Source: Symsagittifera roscoffensis
Lineage: Eukaryota > Xenacoelomorpha > Acoela > Convolutidae
Direction of reading: 5' to 3'
DNA: 64,000 nucleotides
NCBI RefSeq assembly: GCF_963678635.1
Contig: NC_087069.1
Span: 46,332,276 to 46,396,275 of the forward strand
The position numbers and the translations under genes were made by a program. Below, one piece after another: positions 24,701 through 36,700 of the stretch; the stretch's first letter is position 1, and each line of letters begins with the position of its first letter. Below the pieces are notes generated by a model, which was not told where the DNA came from, did no database searches, and saw nothing but the letters and a program-made list of their open reading frames with translations.

Positions 24701-27700
24701 ATAAATGACTGTTCAAATCCTTGTAGTTTTCGAGATATGACGTTTTTTGTGATTTTTTCAAAAATTTTCAGAAAACTTAAATTATTATTTTTTAAAAATC
24801 TGAAATTCCCAAGCCTGTAGTTAGGTCCTGTCAGAGTACTATCAGGGATTGCGAATCTTGCCTCCAAATATCACTGCTCAAATCCTTGTAGTTTTCGAGA
24901 TATGATGTTTTTTGTGATTTTTTCAAAAATTTTCAGAGAACTTAAATTAATATGATATTTCAAAAATCTGAAATTCCCAACCCTGTAGTTAGGTCCTGTG
25001 AGAGTACTCTCAAAGATTGCGAACCTGGTTTGTAAATATGACTGCTCAATTTTTTGTAGTTTTCGAGATATGACGTTTTTTGTGATTTTTTCAAAAATTT
25101 TCAAAACTTAAATTATTATGATTTTTTTAAAAATCTGAAGTTTCCACGCCTGTAGTTAGGTCCTGTCAGAGTACTATCAGGGATTGCGAATCTTGCCTCC
25201 AATTATCACTGCTCAAATCCTTGTAGTTTTCGAGATATGATGTTTTTTGTGATTTTTTCAAAAATTTTCAGAGAACTTAAATTATTATGATATTTCAAAA
25301 ATCTGAAATTCCCAACCCTGTAGTTAGGTCCTGTGAGAGTACTCTCAAAGATTGCGAACCTGGTTTGTAAATATGACTGCTCAATTTTTTGTAGTTTTCG
25401 AGATATGACGTTTTTTGTGATTTTTTCAAAAATTTTCAAAACTTAAATTATTATGAATTTTTCTAAAAATCTGAAATTTCCACGCCTGTAGTTAGGTCCT
25501 GTCAGAGTACTATCAGGGATTGCGAATCTTGCCTCCAAATATCACTGCTCAAATCCTTGTAGTTTTCGAGATATGATGTTTTTTGTGATTTTTTCAAAAA
25601 TTTTCAGAAAATTTTAATGAAATATCTCAAAATTTGAAGTTCCCAACCCTGTAGTTGGGTACTGTCAGAGTACTCTAAGGGATTACAAACCCTGCCTCCA
25701 TAAATGACTGTTCAAATCCTTGTAGTTTTCGAGATATGACGTTTTTTGTGATTTTTCAAAAATTTTCAGAACGCTTAAATTATTATCTATTATATATTTA
25801 AATGCGGGCTTCACTATCTCGCCATGTTTAAGCTTTTTCAACGTATCATTTTTGCATGTTTAAGTTATATCGTATATTGCAATGGTTACGAATTTTTTTT
25901 CGATTTTCCAATTAGATTTTAGTGGTTATTTTACCGAGTTTAAATTAAGCAGCCCAATATCGAATTAGGGGTTGCGAATTTGGCCTCCAATTTCGAATGC
26001 CCGAATCATTTTAGTTAACGAGATAAGACAATTTTTGAGATTTTTTCAAAAATTTTCAGAAATTTCAAATAAAATAATTTACAAAACTTGAAGTTCCCAA
26101 CCCTGTAGTTGGGTACTGTCAGAGTACTCTAAGGGATTACAAACCCTGCCTCCATAAATGACTGTTCAAATCCTTGTAGTTTTCGAGATATGACGTTTTT
26201 TGTGATTTTTCAAAAATTTTCAGAAAGCTTAAATTATTATCTATTATATATTTAAATGCGGGCTTCACTATCTCGCCACGTTTAAGCTTTTTCAACGTAT
26301 CATTTTTGCATGTTTAAGTTATATCGTATATTGCAATGGTTACGAATTTTTTTTCGATTTTCCAATTAGATTTTAGTGGTTATTTTACCGAGTTTAAATT
26401 AAGCAGCCCAATATCGAATTAGGGGTTGCGAATTTGGCCTCCAATTTCGAATGCCCGAATCATTTTAGTTAACGAGATAAGACAATTTTTGAGATTTTTT
26501 CAAAAATTTTCAGAAATTTCAAATAAAATAATTTACAAAACTTGAAGTTCCCAACCCTGTAGTTGGGTACTGTCAGAGTACTCTAAGGGATTACAAACCC
26601 TGCCTCCATAAATGACTGTTCAAATCCTTGTAGTTTTCGAGATATGACGTTTTTTGTGATTTTTTCAAAAATTTTCAGAAAACTTAAATTATTATTTTTT
26701 AAAAATCTGAAATTCCCAAGCCTGTAGTTAGGTCCTGTCAGAGGACTATCAGGGATTGCGAATCTTGCCTCCAAATATCACTGCTCAAATCCTTGTAGTT
26801 TTCGAGATATGATGTTTTTTGTGATTTTTTCAAAAATTTTCAGAAAATTTTAATGAAATATCTCAAAATTTGAAATTCCCAACCTTGTAGTTTGTTGCTG
26901 TCAGAGTACTCTAAGGAGTTACAAATCTTGCCTCCAAATATGACTTCAAATCGTTGTAGTTTTCGAGATATGAAGTTTTTTGTGATTTTTTCAAAAAAAT
27001 TTTCAGAAAACTTTTTCCCGCAAAATCGAATTCCCAGCCCTGTAGTTGGGTCCTGTCAAACTACTGTCAAAGATTGCTATTTTTGCCTCCAAGTATGAGT
27101 GCTCATTCTTTGTAGTTTTTGAGATATGACGTTTTTTATGATTTTTTCAAAAAATTTTCGGAAAACTTAAATTATTATAATTTTTTTTAAAAATTTGAAA
27201 TTCACAGCCCTGTAGTTAGGTCCTTTCATAGTACTCTCAAGGATTGCGAATCTTGCCTCCAAATATGGCTGCTCAATTCTTTGTAGTTTTTGAGATGTGA
27301 CGTTTTTTGTGATTTTTTCGAAATTTTCAGAAATTTCAAATTAATTATTTTTCTAAATTTGAAATTCCCAACGCTATAGTTCGGTGCTGTCAGGGTACTC
27401 TAAAAAGTTGCAAATCTTGTCACATGCGACTGCTCAAATACTTTTAGTTTCCGAGGTGTGACGTTTTCTGATTTTTTTTCAAAATTTCTCAAAGAACTTA
27501 TCTACCAAGAAGTTCAGAAAGTTTGAAACGTTTTTTTTTTTTTTTTTTTTTTTTTGGGAAACTTAGGTTTAAAAAAGTTCACAAAGTTTTAAATAGGGTG
27601 CTCTCAGGGACTCTCAGTGGTTGCAAATCTGGCCTCCAAATTTCTGCAGAGGCCCATTAACTTTTCGAGATGACGCTTTTAAATGGGAATTTTAAAAAAA

Positions 27701-30700
27701 TTTAAAAGTTCGAAATTACCAACCCTGTAATTGGGTGCAGTCAGAGTACACTAAAAGTTTGCAGATATTGTTTCCAATATATGCGGTTTTTCATGAGGTG
27801 TCGAAAAATTTCGAAGCACCGGAGGTGCGTTTAACGCTAGTAAAAAGTTAACACAGTCGATGCATTAACACTTTGGCCATTCTGTTCATTGACTGGCCAC
27901 CGGTTAGAGCTATCGACGTGGTTGAAAAGCTTTTTGATAAAGTACACAGTTGTGATCTATAGGTTGGTGATTCGAATCTCTGTGTGATGAAATTTCACTT
28001 TGTTTTCTGAGCTTTTTTCTATCCGAAAAATTCTACAATCGCCTGCTGAAAGATTTTTCGATCATTTGCTGTTTTTTTTTGTGTTTTGAATAAAACACGT
28101 GAATTAGTTAAAGTTTATGTAAGCATATGAATTAGTGAAAGGTTATATAAACTGTAATTGCACTTGTGACTAGCAAGAGTTATCAAATCAAAACTTGAAT
28201 TTTTTGCCTGTTTTGAGCTTGAAAAGTGGTTGCCTGTTGCTTAACTTGAATCCTTCAGTGTGATCGACGGTGATAGACTTTTTTTCTTTACTTAGCATGC
28301 CTAAAACGTCATTTGTCTTTTTTTAGCTTGCTTAATGTTTCATTTTTGGTCTCCCAGAAGGTTATGCACAAATACTGACACAATTCAATAAAATGCACCA
28401 TTTTTTCCCGTAACACGCCAATTTTGCGATATAATTCTGGTGAATGGCACATCTTTACAAGACATTTTTTTAAAGAAGAAAACTATGCATCAACAAAAAT
28501 TATCTTTTGCCAACTCTTTACTTGTTTTTTGTTTCAATGAGCGGTACAAACAAAATTAAATCAGTTTTCATTAAATCTGTACTATGATGTTTTGATTATA
28601 TGATGTCCTTTGTTCTATAAGTTACAATCTATTTAATGAAAGTCGTGTTTTTGTCCATCTTTTGTTTCTTTTTTCACTGTTCTTGTTCTCTCATCGCTTC
28701 ATGGGCGAAGCTTTAGCCATACACGCAGCGTAGCACAGGGCCCGTGCTCGAGGAAGAGGAAGCCCTTTACACCCTTTACAGCACTGCATGTAATAAGCAT
28801 GATTGTAGGCTTCGGCAGTTCCGATTGATATTAGAAGAATCAGACCCAGGAAGAGGAGCAAGCACATTGATTTTTTTGAAAATGCTGTCATGCTAAAAAT
28901 ATATTATAAGATGAATAGTTTAAAAAATCCGAAGTCGAAATATATTTTTAGTTATTTATATTATAGTTTTGAAGGGATTTCCAGATGGCGAGATAGCTAT
29001 GGCACAAGTTAGTAGACTTTCATTTTTCTACATCGATAATTCAAAACAAGGTTTTAAGTTAAACGACGAATGCCACTGATAGATTGGAAAATGTTTGCTT
29101 TATAAATGGAATTTATTGAGAAAACTTGCCTGAGATAGTTTGTGAAATCTCGAAACAGATTAAATTTAGAAACGAGCCTGTTTTTAGACGAGGTGAAAGT
29201 CTTTCGTTGAAGTGAATTGTGATTTGATCTAAGAAGAACGATACTTACTTTAACATTTTAGGTTCGACATTGTTGAAACTATTACAGGAAACATTCATTT
29301 GGTTGGGGTCAAACGGCGTTGTTTTAAAAATAGAAATAGAAGCAGTCTTGTACCTGCAGTACAGTATATGTTGATCTATCTCATTTGGTTCTTATCTTTT
29401 AGCGCGTATTTCCGTCGTGAAATTGTTTGTTGGTTCTCAAGGCAATTTATGAATTCAAAGATAAGGATAATGAGGGAATACAAACTGCGTAAGAATATCG
29501 ACATTCTGTTGAAACGAAAAAATAGCTTCAAAAATGAGCATGCGAAGTTTGTTGTAAATAGAAGTCGAGATAGTTTCTTAGAGAAACACAAACTTGAAAT
29601 ATTGAATTATTCGAACATTGTTCTTTTAACCATTGAAAATGAGGAAAATGTTTTAGTTTTTCAATAAAGTCGATGAACGTAGTGAAGTCTCGTATATTGG
29701 TTGTGATGCTATCATTTTTTTTTCAGTAAGTCTTTAATTTTTTTTGCTTTGTACCATTGATATCTTTCCAGTTCAGTCTTTTTTAGAATGAAGGAAAACT
29801 CCATTATCGAACAGCAAAATATTAAAGACTCCGAAAAAGTGGCCGATTTCTATTTTCAAAATAAGATTTTAAATTTCGGCTTTTCTAGCAGATTAAAAAA
29901 AACATACTGATGCAGTTTTCTCGAATTGATTTTATTTTATCAAAAAAAGTGTTTGAAAGTTTTCAAAAATTGCGTTTATGCATGTCTCAGGTCTTCCCCC
30001 AGCATATTTTGATAATAAAACCAATTTATAAACTTTTTGGTTTTATTATCAAATATGCTGGGGGAAGACCTGAGACATGCATAAACGTTCGTTTCAGGCC
30101 CTGAAACGCACGTTTATGCATGTCTCAGGCCTTCCCCCAGCATATTTTGATAATAAAACCAATTTATAAAGTTTTTGGTTTTATTATCAAAATATGCTGG
30201 GGGAAGACCTGAGACATGCATAAACGCAGTACTCTCAAAGATTGCGAACCTGGTTTGTAAATATGACTGCTCAATTTTTTGTAGTTTTCGAGATATGACG
30301 TTTTTTGTGATTTTTTCAAAAATTTTCAAAACTTAAATTATTATGATTTTTTCTAAAAATCTGAAATTTCCACGCCTGTAGTTAGGTCCTGTCAGAGTAC
30401 TATCAGGGATTGCGAATCTTGCCTCCAAATATCACTGCTCAAATTCTTGTAGTTTTCCAGATATGATGTTTTTTGTGATTTTTTCAAAAATTTTCAGAAA
30501 ATTTTAATGAATTATCTCAAAATTTGAAGTTCCCAACCCTGTAGTTGGGTACTGTCAGAGTACTCTAAGGGATTACAAACCCTGCCTCCATAAATGACTG
30601 TTCAAATCCTTGTAGTTTTCGAGATATGACGTTTTTTGTGATTTTTCAAAAATTTTCAGAACGCTTAAATTATTATCTATTATATATTTAAATGCGGGCT

Positions 30701-33700
30701 TCACTATCTCGCCATGTTTAAGCTTTTTCAACGTATCATTTTTGCATGTTTAAGTTATATCGTATATTGCAATGGTTACGAATTTTTTTTCGATTTTCCA
30801 ATTAGATTTTAGTGGTTATTTTACCGAGTTTAAATTAAGCAGCCCAATATCGAATTAGGGGTTGCGAATTTGGCCTCCAATTTCCAATGCCCGAATCATT
30901 TTAGTTAACGAGATAAGACAATTTTTGAGATTTTTTCAAAAATTTTCAGAAATTTAAAATATAATAATTTACAAAACTTGAAGTTCCCAACCCTGTAGTT
31001 GGGTACTGTCAGAGTACTCTAAGGGATTACAAACCCTGCCTCCATAAATGACTGTTCAAATCCCTGTAGTTTTCGAGATATGACGTTTTTTGTGATTTTT
31101 TCAAAAATTTTCAGAAAACTTAAATTATTATGATTTTTTAAAAATCTGAAATTCCCAAGCCTGTAGTTAGGTCCTCTCACAGTACTATCAGTGATTGCGA
31201 ATCTTGCCTCCAAATATCACTGCTCAAATCCTTGTAGTTTTCGAGATATGATGTTTTTTGTGATTTTTTCAAAAATTTTCAGAGAACTTAAATTATTATG
31301 ATATTTGAAAAATCTGAAATTCCCAACCCTGTAGTTAAATCCTGTGAGAGTACTCTCAAAGATTGCGAACCTGGTTTGTAAATTTGACTGCTCAATTTTT
31401 TGTAGTTTTCGAGATATGACGTTTTTTGTGATTTTTTCAAAAATTTTCAAAACTTAAATTATTATGATTTTTTAAAAATCTGAAATTTCCACGCCTGTAG
31501 TTAGGTCCTGTCAGAGTACTATCAGGGATTGCGAATCTTGCCTCCAAATATCACTGCTCAAATCCTTGTAGTTTTCGAGATATGATGTTTTTTGTGATTT
31601 TTTCAAAAATTTTCAGAAAATTTTAATGAAATATCTCAAAATTTGAAGTTCCCAACCTTGTAGTTGGGTACTGTCAGAGTACTCTAAGGGATTACAAACC
31701 CTGCCTCCATAAATGACTGTTCAAATCCTTGTAGTTTTCGAGATATGACGTTTTTTGTGATTTTTCAAAAATTTTCAGAAAGCTTAAATTATTATCTATT
31801 ATATATTTAAATGCGGGCTTCACTATCTCGCCATGTTTAAGCTTTTTCAACGTATCATTTTTGCATGTTTAAGTTATATCGTATATTGCAATGTTACGAA
31901 ATTTTTTTCGATTTTCCAATTAGATTTTAGTGGTTATTTTACCGAGTTTAAATTAAGCAGCCCAATATCGAATTAGGGGTTGCGAATTTGGCCTCCAATT
32001 TCCAATGCCCGAATCATTTTAGTTAACGAGATGAGACAATTTTTGAGATTTTTTCAAAAATTTTCAGAAATTTCAAATATAATAATTTACAAAACTTGAA
32101 GTTCCCAACCCTGTAGTTGGGTACTGTCAGAGTACTCTAAGGGATTACAAACCCTGCCTCCATAAATGACTGTTCAAGTCCTTGTAGTTTTCGAGATATG
32201 ACGTTTTTTGTGATTTTTTCAAAAATTTTCAGAAAACTTAAATTATTATTTTTTAAAAATCTGAAATTCCCAAGCCTGTAGTTAGGTCCTGTCAGAGTAC
32301 TATCAGGGATTGCGAATCTTGCCTCCAAATATCACTGCTCAAATCCTTGTAGTTTTCGAGATATGATGTTTTTTGTGATTTTTTCAAAAATTTTCAGAGA
32401 ACTTAAATTATTATGATATTTCAAAAATCTGAAATTCCCAACCCGGTAGTTTGGTCCTGTGAGAGTACTCTCAAAGATTGCGAACCTGGTTTGTAAATAT
32501 GACTGCTCAATTTTTTGTAGTTTTCGAGATATGACGTTTTTTGTGATTTTTTCAAAAATTTTCAGAAAATTTTAATGAAATATCTCAAAATTTGAAGTTC
32601 CCAACCTTGTAGTTGGGTACTGTCCGAGTACTCTAAGGGATTACAAACCCTGCCTCCATAAATGACTGTTCAAATCCTTGTAGTTTTCGAGATATGACGT
32701 TTTTTGTGATTTTTCAAAAATTTTCAGAAAGCTTAAATTATTATCTATTATATATTTAAATGCGGGCTTCACTATCTCGCCATGTTTAAGCTTTTTCAAC
32801 GTATCATTTTTGCATGTTTAAGTTATATCGTATATTGCAATGGTTACGAATTTTTTTTCGATTTTCCAATTAGATTTTAGTGGTTATTTTACCGAGTTTA
32901 AATTAAGCAGCCCAATATCGAATTAGGGGTTGCGAATTTGGCCTCCAATTTCCAATGCCCGAATCATTTTAGTTAACGAGATAAGACAATTTTTTGAGAT
33001 TTTTTCAAAAATTTTCAGAAATTTAAAATATAATAATTTACAAAACTTGAAGTTCCCAACCCTGTAGTTGGGTACTGTCAGAGTACTCTAAGGGATTACA
33101 AACCCTGCCTCCATAAATGACTGTTCAAATCCTTGTAGTTTTCGAGATATGACGTTTTTTGTGATTTTTTCAAAAATTTTCAGAAAACTTAAATTATTAT
33201 TTTTTAAAAATCTGAAATTCCCAAGCCTGTAGTTAGGTCCTGTCAGAGTACTATCAGGGATTGCGAATCTTGCCTCCAAATATCACTGCTCAAATCCTTG
33301 TAGTTTTCGAGATATGATGTTTTTTGTGATTTTTTCAAAAATTTTCAGAGAACTTAAATTAATATGATATTTCAAAAATCTGAAATTCCCAACCCTGTAG
33401 TTAGGTCCTGTGAGAGTACTCTCAAAGATTGCGAACCTGGTTTGTAAATATGACTGCTCAATTTTTTGTAGTTTTCGAGATATGACGTTTTTTGTGATTT
33501 TTTCAAAAATTTTCAAAACTTAAATTATTATGATTTTTTTAAAAATCTGAAATTTCCACGCCTGTAGTTAGGTCCTGTCAGAGTACTATCAGGGATTGCG
33601 AATCTTGCCTCCAATTATCACTGCTCAAATCCTTGTAGTTTTCGAGATATGATGTTTTTTGTGATTTTTTCAAAAATTTTCAGAGAACTTAAATTATTAT

Positions 33701-36700
33701 GATATTTCAAAAATCTGAAATTCCCAACCCTGTAGTTAGGTCCTGTGAGAGTACTCTCAAAGATTGCGAACCTGGTTTGTAAATATGACTGCTCAATTTT
33801 TTGTAGTTTTCGAGATATGACGTTTTTTGTGATTTTTTCAAAAATTTTCAAAACTTAAATTATTATGATTTTTTCTAAAAATCTGAAATTTCCACGCCTG
33901 TAGTTAGGTCCTGTCAGAGTACTATCAGGGATTGCGAATCTTGCCTCCAAATATCACTGCTCAAATCCTTGTAGTTTTCGAGATATGATGTTTTTTGTGA
34001 TTTTTTCAAAAATTTTCAGAAAATTTTAATGAAATATCTCAAAATTTGAAGTTCCCAACCCTGTAGTTGGGTACTGTCAGAGTACTCTAAGGGATTACAA
34101 ACCCTGCCTCCATAAATGACTGTTCAAACCCCTGTAGTTTTCGAGATATGACGTTTTTTGTGATTTTTCAAAAATTTTCAGAAAGCTTAAATTATTATCT
34201 ATTATATATTTAAATGCGGGCTTCACTATCTCGCCATGTTTAAGCTTTTTCAACGTATCATTTTTGCATGTTTAAGTTATATCGTATATTGCAATGGTTA
34301 CGAATTTTTTTTCGATTTTCCAATTAGATTTTAGTGGTTATTTTACCGAGTTTAAATTAAGCAGCCCAATATCGAATTAGGGGTTGCGAATTTGGCCTCC
34401 AATTTCGAATGCCCGAATCATTTTAGTTAACGAGATAAGACAATTTTTGAGATTTTTTCAAAAATTTTCAGAAATTTCAAATAAAATAATTTACAAAACT
34501 TGAAGTTCCCAACCCTGTAGTTGGGTACTGTCAGAGTACTCTAAGGGATTACAAACCCTGCCTCCATAAATGACTGTTCAAATCCTTGTAGTTTTCGAGA
34601 TATGACGTTTTTTGTGATTTTTTCAAAAATTTTCAGAAAACTTAAATTATTATTTTTTAAAAATCTGAAATTCCCAAGCCTGTAGTTAGGTCCTGTCAGA
34701 GGACTATCAGGGATTGCGAATCTTGCCTCCAAATATCACTGCTCAAATCCTTGTAGTTTTCGAGATATGATGTTTTTTGTGATTTTTTCAAAAATTTTCA
34801 GAAAATTTTAATGAAATATCTCAAAATTTGAAATTCCCAACCTTGTAGTTTGTTGCTGTCAGAGTACTCTAAGGAGTTACAAATCTTGCCTCCAAATATG
34901 ACTTCAAATCGTTGTAGTTTTCGAGATATGAAGTTTTTTGTGATTTTTTCAAAAAAATTTTCAGAAAACTTTTTCCCGCAAAATCGAATTCCCAGCCCTG
35001 TAGTTGGGTCCTGTCAAACTACTGTCAAAGATTGCTATTTTTGCCTCCAAGTATGAGTGCTCATTCTTTGTAGTTTTTGAGATATGACGTTTTTTATGAT
35101 TTTTTCAAAAAATTTTCGGAAAACTTAAATTATTATAATTTTTTTTAAAAATTTGAAATTCGCAGCCCTGTAGTTAGGTCCTTTCATAGTACTCTCAAGG
35201 ATTGCGAATCTTGCCTCCAAATATGGCTGCTCAATTCTTTGTAGTTTTTGAGATGTGACGTTTTTTGTGATTTTTTCGAAATTTTCAGAAATTTCAAATT
35301 AATTATTTTTCTAAATTTGAAATTCCCAACGCTATAGTTCGGTGCTGTCAGGGTACTCTAAAAAGTTGCAAATCTTGTCACATGCGACTGCTCAAATACT
35401 TTTAGTTTCCGAGGTGTGACGTTTTCTGATTTTTTTTCAAAATTTCTCAAAGAACTTATCTACCAAGAAGTTCAGAAAGTTTGAAACGTTTTTTTTTTTT
35501 TTTTTTTTTTGGGAAACTTAGGTTTAAAAAAGTTCACAAAGTTTTAAATAGGGTGCTCTCAGGGACTCTCAGTGGTTGCAAATCTGGCCTCCAAATTTCT
35601 GCAGAGGCCCATTAACTTTTCGAGATGACGCTTTTAAATGGGAATTTAAAAATAATTTAAAAGTTCGAAATTACCAACCCTGTAATTGGGTGCAGTCAGA
35701 GTACACTAAAAGTTTGCAGATATTGTTTCCAATATATGCGGTTTTTCATGAGGTGTCGAAAAATTTCGAAGCACCGGAGGTGCGTTTAACGCTAGTAAAA
35801 AGTTAACACAGTCGATGCATTAACACTTTGGCCATTCTGTTCATTGACTGGCCACCGGTTAGAGCTATCGACGTGGTTGAAAAGCTTTTTGATAAAGTAC
35901 ACAGTTGTGATCTATAGGTTGGTGATTCGAATCTCTGTGTGATGAAATTTCACTTTGTTTTCTGAGCTTTTTTCTATCCGAAAAATTCTACAATCGCCTG
36001 CTGAAAGATTTTTCGATCATTTGCTGTTTTTTTTTGTGTTTTGAATAAAACACGTGAATTAGTTAAAGTTTATGTAAGCATATGAATTAGTGAAAGGTTA
36101 TATAAACTGTAATTGCACTTGTGACTAGCAAGAGTTATCAAATCAAAACTTGAATTTTTTGCCTGTTTTGAGCTTGAAAAGTGGTTGCCTGTTGCTTAAC
36201 TTGAATCCTTCAGTGTGATCGACGGTGATAGACTTTTTTTTCTTTACTTAGCATGCCTAAAACGTCATTTGTCTTTTTTTAGCTTGCTTAATGTTTCATT
36301 TTTGGTCTCCCAGAAGGTTATGCACAAATACTGACACAATTCAATAAAATGCACCATTTTTTCCCGTAACACGCCAATTTTGCGATATAATTCTGGTGAA
36401 TGGCACATCTTTACAAGACATTTTTTTAAAGAAGAAAACTATGCATCAACAAAAATTATCTTTTGCCAACTCTTTACTTGTTTTTTGTTTCAATGAGCGG
36501 TACAAACAAAATTAAATCAGTTTTCATTAAATCTGTACTATGATGTTTTGATTATATGATGTCCTTTGTTCTATAAGTTACAATCTATTTAATGAAAGTC
36601 GTGTTTTTGTCCATCTTTTGTTTCTTTTTTCACTGTTCTTGTTCTCTCATCGCTTCATGGGCGAAGCTTTAGCCATACACGCAGCGTAGCACAGGGCCCG

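Larger units (their letters stand above)
22257..29965. repeat. Tandem segmental duplication, left copy
   Basis: This block matches 30231-37925 almost base for base. The offset is 7956 over the peptide gene and flanks and 8412-8418 in the left part, because the left copy has one extra satellite unit of about 454 bp near 25785-26240. By eye I found only rare differences in the unique part, for example 29262 (G) against 37218 (C) and a one-base T-run change near 28275. Confidence 0.9.

Noticed and set aside
29299-29667. 122-codon ORF present identically at 37255
   Set aside because: Identity is explained by the 8-kb duplication. The homologous region upstream of paralog 1 (about 20450-20700) shows no evident counterpart ORF, and it overlaps the upstream region of the peptide gene.
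22151-35056. Repeated ORFs of 63-77 codons, mainly minus strand
   Set aside because: Each is a translation of the satellite monomer; the frame recurs because the monomer recurs.
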